Source: Chryseobacterium sp. (lineage in GTDB: Bacteria > Bacteroidota > Bacteroidia > Flavobacteriales > Weeksellaceae). Taken from it: a DNA stretch of 64,000 bases. The notes beneath the pieces are model-generated. The model did not search any database. It worked only from the letters and a program-made list of their open reading frames with translations, and was not told the origin of the DNA. Below, piece after piece: positions 51,914 through 60,661 of the stretch; position 1 is the stretch's first letter; each line of letters begins with the position of its first letter. The position numbers and the translations under genes are program-made. Where the stretch lies: the NCBI RefSeq assembly GCF_019236175.1, contig NZ_JAFAJM010000004.1, positions 300,564 to 364,563 of the forward strand, given 5' to 3'.

Positions 51914-54900
51914 CTAATTTCTGTTTTTTAACAGGATCCAGCCTGAACGCTGTTCCAGTTTTTTACTGGCCGGATTATCCCATTGTACCCTGTACCAGTA
52001 AGTTCCGGTAGGCAGATTAATCCCCTTTAAAGAACCTCTCCATATGGCATCACTTTTTGTAGCTTTAAACACTTCGGCTCCGTATCGGTCAAAAACAGAA
52101 GCTGCAAAATTGTTATATCCGCTGATTCCCGTGAAATCAATGGTATCATTAAAACCATCCATATTCGGAGTGATTGCATTATTGATTATCAGAGTAAAAT
52201 AATCCAGCGAAGTTCCACACTTTGCTCCTTTTACTCTTACCATCAGATGATAGGTTGTATTGTTTAATGTTCCGTAAAATATATTGGATGGCTGCCATGT
52301 TGCTCCTCCGTCGATAGAATATTCCAGAATACCATTTGTAGGGTTACTCGCTGTCAGGGTAAGAACATGATTATCATAGACTACATTGGTAAACTGCGGC
52401 AAATCAGGATTGATGAGCTGGGCGGAAAATACTTTAGAACATACTCCGTTGCTTATCGTTACACTATAAGTTCCCGGCTGATTTACCGTTATGGTCTGTG
52501 TAGTCGCTCCCGTACTCCATACATAAGTATAATTAGGTCCTGCACCTGCGTCTAGGATTCCGCTGTCCCCGGCGCAAACATATACATCTTTCAGGGTAGA
52601 TACTATCGCAGGAACCACTTCAATAGTAATTGTAGCCGGAGCTACAGAACTACATCCGTTTCCTCCTAATGCATAGACTGAATAAATGGTAGTCACGGCA
52701 GGAGTTACAATCTGGGTACTTCCGTTTCCTGTAAGCCCCACCCAGTTATAAGTAATTCCTCCGGTTGCTGTTAAGGTTACAGATTCTCCGGCACAAATTT
52801 TTGTTTTAGAGGCGGCTATTCCTGCAATGGGCGGCCCCACCTGTACGGTAACGGTAGCAGGATTTGCGGAGACACAACCGTTAGCCCCTACTGCATAAAC
52901 CGTATATACCGTGGTATTGTTTGGAGAAACTACCTGTGTATTTCCATTTCCGGTAAGCCCTACCCAATTGTAGGTAACCCCTCCTGTAGCAGTTAATGTT
53001 ACAGATTCTCCCACACAAATACGGGGTTGGGAAGAAGTAAGCCCGGCTACAGGTTGTGCTGTATCCTGGGTAACGGTTACAGCGGCGGTATATGTACAGT
53101 TTAAATTGCCTGGCTGGGAAGTATTGGTAACAGTCAGTGTATATACTCCACCGGCACTCACTACAGGAGTAAGTGTAGCGGCTCCGGATACTATAGTACC
53201 TCCTGTTGTTGTCCAGGTAATTGTAGAGCCCGGAGGTATTACAGAAGCTGAAGCATTCAGGGTAATCTGAGGGTTTGTACAGGTAACAGTTTGCGGAGCT
53301 GCTATTGTTAAAGTAGTTTCAGCTGTTCTCAATAACTGCAGGGAAACTACATAGCTACATCCGCCATTGCTTACCAGCACATATATTGTTTGATTTCCCG
53401 GTGGCGAATAGGTTGTCGGATTAGCGATAGAGTTAGCATTTGCAGCCAGCGCGTCAGCCTGATTGATGTAGTAGGTAAATGTAACTCCTGTAGTGGTTGT
53501 AATCTGAGGCTGAGCATCCGTCAGGTTATAAGATAATCCCGGAGCATAGCATTTATGTAACGTTGCATTTTGTGCCGTAAAAGGTTCTGATACTTCAATA
53601 GTAATTGTTGCCGGACTCTGGGCCACACATCCATTAGCACCAACGGCAATCACAGAATAGGTGGTAGTAGCCGTAGGTGATACTGTCTGTGTATTTCCGT
53701 TACCGGCAAGGCCTGTCCAGTTATAGGTAGCTCCTCCTGTAGCAGTTAATACAGTCGAATCTCCTTTACATATTTTCAGTTTACTGGCAGTAAGCCCTGT
53801 TGCAGGTGGTGCACTATCTCCTGTTACCGTAACACTGGATGTTGACGTACAGGTTACATTTCCGGGTTGATAAGCTTTTGATATGGTTAAAGTATAAGTT
53901 CCTGCAGCATTTACAACAGGAGTCAATGTATTGCCTCCCGAAAGAATATTTCCTCCCGTAGTCGTCCAGTTGAATGTAGCTCCCGCAGGATAAACTGAAG
54001 TGGAAGCATCCAGTGTGGTCTGTGAATTAGCACACGTCAATACCGCCGGAGGAGCTATCGTTGCTGTCATCTGCGGCGCTTTTACCAGTTGTAATTGAGC
54101 TACCTTGGAACAGAAGCCGTTTTTTACCAAAACATATACGGTTTGTCCGCCCGCGCTCTGATATGCAGCAGGATTCGGGATCGTGTTTGCATTTCCGGCA
54201 TTAGCATCAGCCTGTACAGCATAATAGGCAAATGTAGCTCCGGGAGTTGTACTTATAGCAGTTTGGGCTGACGTTAAATTAAAAGTTGCATTTCCTGCAG
54301 CATAACAGGCGGTTAACGTTGCATTCTGTACTGTAGGAGATGTTCCCCCAACAATAGTAACCGTTGCTTCTCCGGGGCATGTATTTCCCTGAATATAAAC
54401 TTTCACAGAATATACTCCCGGTTGTGTAGCTGTATAATTAACACCTGTTGCACCAGGTATAGCCGTTGTTCCCTGATACCACTGATAGGTAATATTAGGT
54501 CCCTGAACAGAGGCTGTTAAAAGCTGTGGTGAATTATCACACATATTGATACTGGCAGGAAGCTGCACTCCTGCAGGATCCAGAATTTTCACCCCGATAT
54601 CAAATGATCCTGCTTCCAGAAAAACAGCTGAATCAAAATTTTTATCCTGATAGTCGGCCAATACCATTTTAAAATGATAAGTCTGGCCAGGAACAACCGT
54701 TGCTTTTGCAGTCAAAGGAATGGTACGTCCGTCAAAGTTTGTTTCAATCTGGGCGGTATTGGTTCCTCCGTAATATGCTTCATTAATAGGGCCGCAATTG
54801 GGATAAGCCGGGTGAATATTTTTTACACTTACCGGTCCTGCTCCATTAGGAAGAACAGCAAGATTGGTATAAGTAGGGTCATTTACTTTTTTCAGCAATA

Positions 54901-55489
54901 AAGCAAAACCATCAGTAATACTACACGGAAAACTCTGCTGATATTCTTTGGATGCAAATAAATATCTGAATGAAATCTCAGTGGAAGATGCTACAAAATC
55001 AAATTCTATAGACGTAGCATCAAATAACAAGTTGTTATTAATTCCTAATGCTGTAGCCAGATCAATATCTCCGCCCGAAGACAGGCCATCACTCAGTGTT
55101 GCCTGAAAACTATTCCCGGCCTTATTGGCATATCCGGTGGATAATATAATCCCTTTACTGAAAGGAAAATTGGTACTTGCTTTATTAAAATATCCCCAGC
55201 TTCGTTCCGGGTTACCTGGGGCTAAATTAGGAGAAACGGTTACATTATTTACAACTGAAGTGGTACAACCGCCTCCGGATATTAAAACATCCTTTACCAA
55301 TTGTGTGATATTATATCCGGATTCAGGATAACCAGGCGCATTGACGTCTATAAAAGCACCGGCTCTCATAGAAGCAGCACCGGCTCTTCTGGCAACCTCT
55401 ACCCGTTCTCTTGTTTGAGAAAAGATAAAAGTCCCTATGAAAGTAAAAAATAGCGCAAAAAATAAACTTCCTGTTCTCCTATTTAACAT
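51914..55489 (-). CDS. Choice-of-anchor L surface protein with duplicated Ig modules and T9SS type B domain (paralog 2)
   Basis: A 1191-residue surface protein, ~400 residues longer than its neighbours. Signal peptide MLNRRTGSLFFALFFTFIGT; the conserved motif RAGAFIDVNAPGY; choice-of-anchor L domain (residues ~50-300). The central part contains two tandem 252-residue modules, each made of an NATLxxCYA segment, a WTTTGG PKD-like domain and a CxGxSxxLTATGG Ig-like domain, plus an extra Ig copy (ASKTKICAGESVTLTATGG). The end is a type B sorting domain (NAITPNMDGFNDTIDFTGIS, FDRYGAEVFKATKSDAIWRG, GWILLKNRN). Many cysteines and low sequence complexity indicate an extended stalk. The role is adhesion or matrix by inference. 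Confidence 0.9.
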   Translation of the reverse strand: MLNRRTGSLFFALFFTFIGTFIFSQTRERVEVARRAGAASMRAGAFIDVNAPGYPESGYNITQLVKDVLISGGGCTTSVVNNVTVSPNLAPGNPERSWGYFNKASTNFPFSKGIILSTGYANKAGNSFQATLSDGLSSGGDIDLATALGINNNLLFDATSIEFDFVASSTEISFRYLFASKEYQQSFPCSITDGFALLLKKVNDPTYTNLAVLPNGAGPVSVKNIHPAYPNCGPINEAYYGGTNTAQIETNFDGRTIPLTAKATVVPGQTYHFKMVLADYQDKNFDSAVFLEAGSFDIGVKILDPAGVQLPASINMCDNSPQLLTASVQGPNITYQWYQGTTAIPGATGVNYTATQPGVYSVKVYIQGNTCPGEATVTIVGGTSPTVQNATLTACYAAGNATFNLTSAQTAISTTPGATFAYYAVQADANAGNANTIPNPAAYQSAGGQTVYVLVKNGFCSKVAQLQLVKAPQMTATIAPPAVLTCANSQTTLDASTSVYPAGATFNWTTTGGNILSGGNTLTPVVNAAGTYTLTISKAYQPGNVTCTSTSSVTVTGDSAPPATGLTASKLKICKGDSTVLTATGGATYNWTGLAGNGNTQTVSPTATTTYSVIAVGANGCVAQSPATITIEVSEPFTAQNATLHKCYAPGLSYNLTDAQPQITTTTGVTFTYYINQADALAANANSIANPTTYSPPGNQTIYVLVSNGGCSYVVSLQLLRTAETTLTIAAPQTVTCTNPQITLNASASVIPPGSTITWTTTGGTIVSGAATLTPVVSAGGVYTLTVTNTSQPGNLNCTYTAAVTVTQDTAQPVAGLTSSQPRICVGESVTLTATGGVTYNWVGLTGNGNTQVVSPNNTTVYTVYAVGANGCVSANPATVTVQVGPPIAGIAASKTKICAGESVTLTATGGITYNWVGLTGNGSTQIVTPAVTTIYSVYALGGNGCSSVAPATITIEVVPAIVSTLKDVYVCAGDSGILDAGAGPNYTYVWSTGATTQTITVNQPGTYSVTISNGVCSKVFSAQLINPDLPQFTNVVYDNHVLTLTASNPTNGILEYSIDGGATWQPSNIFYGTLNNTTYHLMVRVKGAKCGTSLDYFTLIINNAITPNMDGFNDTIDFTGISGYNNFAASVFDRYGAEVFKATKSDAIWRGSLKGINLPTGTYWYRVQWDNPASKKLEQRSGWILLKNRN
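52809..54320 (-). repeat. Tandem 756 bp modules inside paralog 2
   Basis: Module 1 is about 53565-54320 and module 2 about 52809-53564. Both begin with the nucleotides AACGTTGCATT(C/T)TGT on the plus strand (54315 and 53559), giving a spacing of 756 bp or exactly 252 codons. Encoded units align along their whole length but are diverged. Confidence 0.75.
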
Positions 55490-55505
55490 TTTATATTATT
55501 TTAAA

Positions 55506-55513
55506 CAAAAATA
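55506..55513 (-). promoter_or_regulatory. TATTTTTG -7 element of paralog 2
   Basis: TAnnTTTG match on the minus strand 17 bp upstream of the ATG, the same distance as in paralog 1. Confidence 0.4.
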
Positions 55514-55616
55514 CTATTTTTTTTGATTAAAATTCAGCTTTATATAATTTACATTATTACTAACGCAAATTTATTTATCGTAGGATATCAACTTTATTTA
55601 TTCAAAAAAAATAAAA

Positions 55617-55642
55617 AAAGACTGACAATATAGTCAGTCTTT
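55617..55642 (-). terminator. Terminator of anchor-L paralog 3
   Basis: A 10-bp stem AAAGACTGAC / GTCAGTCTTT with a 6-nt loop and a T run on the minus strand, 16 bp beyond the stop. Confidence 0.8.
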
Positions 55643-55657
55643 CGATGATCGTTCAAA

Positions 55658-58018
55658 TCACTCTGTATTTTTCAGTAATATCCAGCCGGTCTTTACGGTA
55701 AGCTGTTTGCTTGCAGGATCTTCGTAGGTTACCTGATACCAGTAAGTAGCTGTAGGAAGTCGTTTACCCTGGAAAAAACCGTCCCAGTAGGGTCTTATTT
55801 TTTCAGCCCTGAATACCTCTCTTCCATAGCGGTCAAAAACAAGTCCGCTAAAGTCCTTATAGCTGCTGACCCCTCTAAAGTCAATAATATCATTGATATG
55901 ATCGCCATTAGGAGTAATTACATTTTTCATTACAAATGTAAAGTATTCCAGAAAACCTTCACAGCTCGTATACTTCACTTTCACCCGAATAGAGATTACT
56001 TTATTTTTAGGTACATTTCCGAATATATTTGAAGACTGCCACGTAACTCCATTATCTATTGAGTATTCCAGAATACCGTTACTTGGGTTACTTGCAGTTA
56101 GAATCAAAGTGCCGTTTTCATTAAAATCAACTTTGGTAATTTCTGGAATTACAGCACGGATCACTTGTGTTTTAAAGGTTTTTGAACACACTCCGTTACT
56201 GATGGTCACTGTATATTCTCCTGGGGTATCAACAGTGATAGTCTGGGTCTTTTCTCCTGTACTCCACTCGTAGGTATACCCGGGTCCTGAACCGGCATCC
56301 AGAAGCAGTTGATCTCCAATACAAATATGCCCTCCTTTTAATACAGAAACAATGGCAGGAACTACTTCAACCGTAATACGGGCAGGCTGTAACGACTTGC
56401 ATCCCTGCGCACCGATTGCATACACCGTGTAAGTTGTGGTTTGGGTTGGACTCACCGTTCTTACTCCCCCTGTATTTGAAGTATCACTCCACTGGTAGGT
56501 AACCCCTCCTGAAGCAGTCAGAACAAGAGATTCTCCGGAACAGATTTTTAATCTCGGTGCTGTAAGCTGCGCTACAGGAGTATCTTCTTTTCTCAGGGTT
56601 AAGGTAGCTATCCTGCTGCAAAACGCTCCGTTGGAAACATTTACATACAGAATCTGTCCATCCGTTCCGTTATAAGCTGTCAGGTTCGTAATATTATTGT
56701 TATTCTGAGCCTGTGCATCTGCCTGGGTCGTATAAAAACGAAATACAGCCCCCTGCGTAGTACTGATTAAAGGTTTTGCATCTTCCAGATTAAAAGTACT
56801 AAGAGCAGGTGTAGAACAGAGTTTCAGCTCTGCATCATGAACCGTAGGGCTTGTTCCGCCAATAACGGTTATGGTTGCTTCCCCAGGACAGTTATTACCA
56901 GGAACAGAAACTTTCACCTGATAAACTCCGGGAGAAGTTGCCAGGTAACTTCCTGATGTTGCACCGCTGATAGCCGTACCATCCTTATACCACTGATACG
57001 TCATTCCCGGAATAGCCGCAACCTGAGCAACCAAAGTCTGAGGTGTATTATCACACATTTTTAATTCATTGGGCAAAGTAGCGCCGCTTCCGTCAACAAT
57101 TTTAATACCGATGTCAAAAGAACCTCCTTCTATAAATACGGCAGAATCATAACTATGATCTCTGTAATCGGACAAAACCATTTTAAAATGATAGGCAACC
57201 CCAGGGGTAACATCCGCCACTGCAGTTAAAGGAACTGTTCTTCCATCGTAATTTGTTACAATATTGGGTGAAGAATTATATCCTGCAAAATACTGTTCAT
57301 TGATAGCTGCACATCCTCCAAAACCTGAAATAAGAGGATGAATATTGGTCATAGCAACAGGTCCTGCATTATTCGGCAGAATAGCTACATTCACATACGG
57401 ACCTCCTGCAGCAGGTTTGATCAATAAAGCAAATGCGTCCGAATACTGGCACGGATAAAACCCTGAATATTCTTCAGAAGCAAAAATGTAATTAAATTTC
57501 ACCTGACTGGAATTAGGTACAAAATCAAATTCCAGCATAACATTATCGTTATAATGATCATTAGGATTGGAATTGGGAACCGCTGCCAACAGATCCGGAT
57601 CATCTACTCCGGCTCCGGGTATACTATAACTTGCGCTGGATGCCACATTTCCGGCTTCTCTTGCGCGGCCTGTCGTTAAAACAATACCATCCTTGAAAGG
57701 AAAATTAGTCGTTCCTCTGTGAAAATACCCCCAAAAGCGATCGGTACTCGCAGCCGGCTGATCCGGTGTTATCGTTACATTCGTTACATTAGGTGTAGAA
57801 CAGGTAGAGCCTCCGTTGATCAGAATTTCTTTTACGAGCTGATCCGGTGTGTAGCCCGAGGGTGCGTACCCCGCTGCATTTACATCTATAAATGCTCCGG
57901 CTCTCTTATTCACAGCAGACACCACGTTTTTAGGAGGTTTTCTTTGTGAGAATAAAGTAGTTGAAACCAGCAGCATTCCTAAGAGAAAGAGATAGTTTTT
58001 TAATCTATAACACAACAT
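55658..58018 (-). CDS. Choice-of-anchor L surface protein with T9SS type B sorting domain (paralog 3)
   Basis: A 786-residue paralog. Signal peptide MLCYRLKNYLFLLGMLLVST, the start motif KRAGAFIDVNAAGYAPSGYT, and a choice-of-anchor L domain (FDFVPNSSQVKFNYIFASEE, GGSFDIGIKIVDG). Ig-like segments follow (YQWYKDGTAISGATSGSYLA; LKICSGESLVLTASGGVTYQ; DAGSGPGYTYEWSTGEKTQT). The type B sorting domain is NVITPNGDHINDIIDFRGVS, VFDRYGREVFRAEKIRPYWD, GWILLKNTE. It is collinear with paralog 1 throughout, and both lack the extra modules of paralog 2. First of the array in the direction of transcription. Confidence 0.9.
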   Translation of the reverse strand: MLCYRLKNYLFLLGMLLVSTTLFSQRKPPKNVVSAVNKRAGAFIDVNAAGYAPSGYTPDQLVKEILINGGSTCSTPNVTNVTITPDQPAASTDRFWGYFHRGTTNFPFKDGIVLTTGRAREAGNVASSASYSIPGAGVDDPDLLAAVPNSNPNDHYNDNVMLEFDFVPNSSQVKFNYIFASEEYSGFYPCQYSDAFALLIKPAAGGPYVNVAILPNNAGPVAMTNIHPLISGFGGCAAINEQYFAGYNSSPNIVTNYDGRTVPLTAVADVTPGVAYHFKMVLSDYRDHSYDSAVFIEGGSFDIGIKIVDGSGATLPNELKMCDNTPQTLVAQVAAIPGMTYQWYKDGTAISGATSGSYLATSPGVYQVKVSVPGNNCPGEATITVIGGTSPTVHDAELKLCSTPALSTFNLEDAKPLISTTQGAVFRFYTTQADAQAQNNNNITNLTAYNGTDGQILYVNVSNGAFCSRIATLTLRKEDTPVAQLTAPRLKICSGESLVLTASGGVTYQWSDTSNTGGVRTVSPTQTTTYTVYAIGAQGCKSLQPARITVEVVPAIVSVLKGGHICIGDQLLLDAGSGPGYTYEWSTGEKTQTITVDTPGEYTVTISNGVCSKTFKTQVIRAVIPEITKVDFNENGTLILTASNPSNGILEYSIDNGVTWQSSNIFGNVPKNKVISIRVKVKYTSCEGFLEYFTFVMKNVITPNGDHINDIIDFRGVSSYKDFSGLVFDRYGREVFRAEKIRPYWDGFFQGKRLPTATYWYQVTYEDPASKQLTVKTGWILLKNTE

Positions 58019-58036
58019 TTTTATTTTTTATTTAGC

Positions 58037-58044
58037 CAAATGTA
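58037..58044 (-). promoter_or_regulatory. TACATTTG -7 element of paralog 3
   Basis: TAnnTTTG match 19 bp upstream of the ATG on the minus strand. Confidence 0.4.
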
Positions 58045-58183
58045 ATAAAAATATCTCTATCAGATTAACACTCACCATCAAATATCGGCGTAAAAATAAA
58101 TAATTCAACAACAAATACACCTTATCATTAAACTATTCACAAAACAACAACATCCGGTATTCATTCACGGAAATATCAATAAA

Positions 58184-58215
58184 AAAGACAGGCTAACTTA
58201 CGTTAACCTGTCTTT
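58184..58215 (-). terminator. Terminator of the rnz-DUF2400-coiled-coil operon
   Basis: Stem AAAGACAGGCTAAC / GTTAACCTGTCTTT with one mismatch and a 4-nt loop; lies 48 bp downstream of the last gene of the operon. Confidence 0.8.
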
Positions 58216-58262
58216 ATATTTAATGATTGACCCACAGATTCTTTTAAAATATTCTGTGATAC

Positions 58263-58820
58263 TTATTCATCGTTTTTTTTCAGCTGATCAATTTCATTTT
58301 GCAGCTGGGTAATAATATCTTTCAATGCTTTTATCTCATTTTTATTAGAGCTTACATTGCTTTTCAATATCGCATTTTTCGCTCTTTCATTATGATGTTC
58401 ATCTTCTTCATCTTCATTAATTTCTTCGATATCTTCCTGGATATCTTCAATATCTTCATTAATTTCCTCTATGTCTTCACTGATTTCTTCGATATCCTCG
58501 CTTATTTCTTCGATATCTTCCTGGATATCCTCAATATCTTCACTGATCTCTTCAATATCTTCCTGAATATCTTCAATTTTCTCGTGGCTTTTATTGACGG
58601 ACATCTGGATAAATATGGCCAGATAAATCGCTTCCAGAGAAAGTACCGTAGTAAGAATAAGAAGCATTTTATCAAATTCTACCAGATTTACCATAGGAAG
58701 CAGAAATGAAGTAAGAAAAAGCAAAGTATGCACAATCAGAGAAGGGATAGACCCTATCCATGAAGTAATGCCGTCTGCTATTTTCTCAAGAACCTCAGCT
58801 TTTTCATTGTATTTTTTCAT
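58263..58820 (-). CDS. DUF1003-like membrane protein with a repetitive acidic coiled coil
   Basis: A 185-residue protein. Residues ~14-75 contain two transmembrane helices with a DUF1003-like pattern (ITSWIGSIPSLIVHTLLFLT, EFDKMLLILTTVLSLEAIYL). Residues ~80-140 are a perfect heptad array (IEDIQED, IEEISED, IEEINED and relatives), about nine consecutive seven-residue units with I at one core position and acidic residues elsewhere. A second helix ends the protein (EIKALKDIITQLQNEIDQLK). It is 12 bp downstream of the DUF2400 gene in the rnz operon. Function unknown; a long acidic coiled coil on a membrane anchor suggests a scaffold. Confidence 0.75.
   Translation of the reverse strand: MKKYNEKAEVLEKIADGITSWIGSIPSLIVHTLLFLTSFLLPMVNLVEFDKMLLILTTVLSLEAIYLAIFIQMSVNKSHEKIEDIQEDIEEISEDIEDIQEDIEEISEDIEEISEDIEEINEDIEDIQEDIEEINEDEEDEHHNERAKNAILKSNVSSNKNEIKALKDIITQLQNEIDQLKKNDE
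58425..58578 (-). repeat. 21-bp tandem coding repeat in the coiled-coil gene
   Basis: Units such as TTCTTCGATATCTTCCTGG repeat with a period of 21 bp (7 codons) across ~150 bp, with silent and conservative differences between copies. Confidence 0.8.
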
Positions 58821-58832
58821 CCTTTTATATTT

Positions 58833-59609
58833 TTACAAAAGTTCTTTTGTTACTCCTAGTCCAAACAATGCAAAATCATATTTTGCCGGGTCGTTTTCAT
58901 CAAACCGCCTGATAGCAATATCCAGCTCTTCCACTGTTTTCCAGTCATTCTGAGTTCTCGAAATAAGCCCCAGTTTTCTTGAGATATTTCCGGTATGCAC
59001 ATCCAGAGGGATAGATAAATTTTTCTGATCAATATTTTCCCAGATTCCAAAATCTACCCCATGCTTATCTTTACGCACCATCCATCTTAAAAACATGATA
59101 ATCCTTTTTGCCGATGAGTTTTTACCGGGCGAGCTGATATGCTTGTGGCTTCGGTGTTTTTCTGTTTCCAGGAAACTGCTTCTGAATCTTTCTATCGCGT
59201 GCAGAAAATTGGTTTCCGGTTCTTTTACTTCAAACAGAGCTTCCAGGCTCTTATTTTCACTATAAATTCTGTGAAACTGTCTGATAAAGTAGGCAAAATC
59301 CTGCCCGTTAAAAGTCCTGTGAATACTTTTATCCTGAATATTTTCCAGCTCCTTTTCCGAATAATTCATGACAAAATCATAAGGAGAATTCCCCATAATA
59401 TCCAGCATTTTCTCTGCCGATTTAATAATTGATTTTCTGTTTCCCCAGGAAATTGTTGCTGCTAAAAAGCCTGCAACCTCAATATCCTGCTGTAAAGAAA
59501 AACGATGCGGAATCTGAATCGGATCATTTTCAATAAAATCAGGACTATTATACCGGTCCGCTTTTTCGTCCAGAAAACTCTTTAATTCTTCAAACTTCAA
59601 CATATTCAT
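58833..59609 (-). CDS. TIGR02757 family protein (DUF2400)
   Basis: A 258-residue protein of the DUF2400/TIGR02757 family, recognised from AGFLAATISWGNRKSIIKSA, HRTFNGQDFAYFIRQF, RIIMFLRWMVRKDKHGVDFG and the C-terminal IPLDVHTGNISRKLGL with FGLGV. The PLDVHTG segment resembles the catalytic-Asp region of HhH-GPD DNA glycosylases, to which the family may be distantly related. The gene starts 1 bp after rnz (ATG at 59609, or 59603 if the second Met is used), so it is translationally coupled to it. The biochemical role is unknown. Confidence 0.88.
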   Translation of the reverse strand: MNMLKFEELKSFLDEKADRYNSPDFIENDPIQIPHRFSLQQDIEVAGFLAATISWGNRKSIIKSAEKMLDIMGNSPYDFVMNYSEKELENIQDKSIHRTFNGQDFAYFIRQFHRIYSENKSLEALFEVKEPETNFLHAIERFRSSFLETEKHRSHKHISSPGKNSSAKRIIMFLRWMVRKDKHGVDFGIWENIDQKNLSIPLDVHTGNISRKLGLISRTQNDWKTVEELDIAIRRFDENDPAKYDFALFGLGVTKELL

Positions 59610-59610
59610 C

Positions 59611-60525
59611 CTAAATTTTTACGCTTTCCAGTGCTTTCGGTAAAAAGGTGTTAGGAAATACGTTTCTTGCTTCATCTGTAAATACCGTTAAATCTCCGTA
59701 CCTGTTAGAAAAATGCCCCAGTATCAATTTTCCTACCTGGGCTTTCTGAGCAATAGTTGCCGCTTCCAAAGCGGTAGAATGCCCTGTATAATCTGCCATT
59801 TCTTTAAGATCATGCAGGAATGTAGACTCGTGATATAACACCGTCACATTTTTAATAATCGGAATTACATTTTCCAGATAACGGGTATCACTACAAAACG
59901 CATATGATACGGCAGGTGCAGGCTCAAGAGTCAGCACTTCATTTTTAAGTACATAGCCATCGCTTAAGACGAAATCTTTTCCTGCTTTAATATGATGATA
60001 ATCACAGGTTTCGATTTCGGGATATTTAGCGATCTCCTTCATATTGAGATGTCGGTCTTTGGGTTTTTCTTTAAATAGATAACCATTGCAATAAATTCTG
60101 TGATCTAATGGGATTGTATATACCTCTATTCTGTTATCCTCATAGATTTTTTCTGAATAATCTTTATCCAGTTCATGATATATCACCTCAAACCCACGAT
60201 GAGTTTCTGTAATCTGAAAAATCGTTTCCAGCATTTTTTTAATTCCCTTCGGACCGTATACATGGAGCGGGTTATCTCTTCCCAAAAGACGGAAAGAGGC
60301 GATAAGCCCCGGAAGTCCGAAACAATGATCACCATGAAGGTGGGAAATAAAAATATGGTTGATTTTTGAAAATCTTGCTTTTGCTTTTCTGAGCTGTACC
60401 TGTGTTCCTTCACCGCAATCAATCAGAAAGAGCCTTTCTTCCATATCCAGCAGCTGGGCGGTAGGTGAAGTATTAATAGTCGGTATCGCTGAATTAAAGC
60501 CTAATATCGTTAAATAAGTACTCAA
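59611..60525 (-). CDS. rnz: Ribonuclease Z (tRNA 3' endonuclease)
   Basis: A 304-residue MBL-fold nuclease that removes the 3' trailer of tRNA precursors. The zinc motif is FISHLHGDHCFGLPGL; other ligands lie in CSDTRYLENV and VLYHESTFL with GHSTALEAA and LILGHFSNRYGD. The start at 60525 gives the usual MSTYLTILGFNSAIPT. It heads the operon with DUF2400 and the coiled-coil protein. A TACATTTG element lies 18 bp upstream. Confidence 0.96.
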   Translation of the reverse strand: MSTYLTILGFNSAIPTINTSPTAQLLDMEERLFLIDCGEGTQVQLRKAKARFSKINHIFISHLHGDHCFGLPGLIASFRLLGRDNPLHVYGPKGIKKMLETIFQITETHRGFEVIYHELDKDYSEKIYEDNRIEVYTIPLDHRIYCNGYLFKEKPKDRHLNMKEIAKYPEIETCDYHHIKAGKDFVLSDGYVLKNEVLTLEPAPAVSYAFCSDTRYLENVIPIIKNVTVLYHESTFLHDLKEMADYTGHSTALEAATIAQKAQVGKLILGHFSNRYGDLTVFTDEARNVFPNTFLPKALESVKI

Positions 60526-60543
60526 ATCAATAATTTATTATAA

Positions 60544-60551
60544 CAAATGTA
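60544..60551 (-). promoter_or_regulatory. TACATTTG -7 element of the rnz operon
   Basis: TAnnTTTG match 18 bp upstream of the rnz ATG on the minus strand; -33 weak. Confidence 0.45.
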
Positions 60552-60630
60552 CAACAGAAAATCTAAAACGTAAATTTTAGCATTAAATTTCAACAGGAAA
60601 AACAGGGTTCAGTTGTTTTCCTTATATAAA

Positions 60631-60653
60631 CAACCCCTCTCAAGGAGGGGAAT
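60631..60653 (-). terminator. Terminator of rdgB / REP-like hairpin
   Basis: GC-rich stem CCCCTC / GAGGGG with loop TCAAG, 9 bp downstream of rdgB. The sequence style is that of a repeated flavobacterial extragenic palindrome. Confidence 0.6.
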
Positions 60654-60661
60654 TGATGTAT

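Noticed and set aside
58425..58578. Short regular repeats that might suggest a CRISPR array
   Set aside because: The 21-bp period equals seven codons of a coiled coil, there are no unique spacers, and the frame is open throughout.
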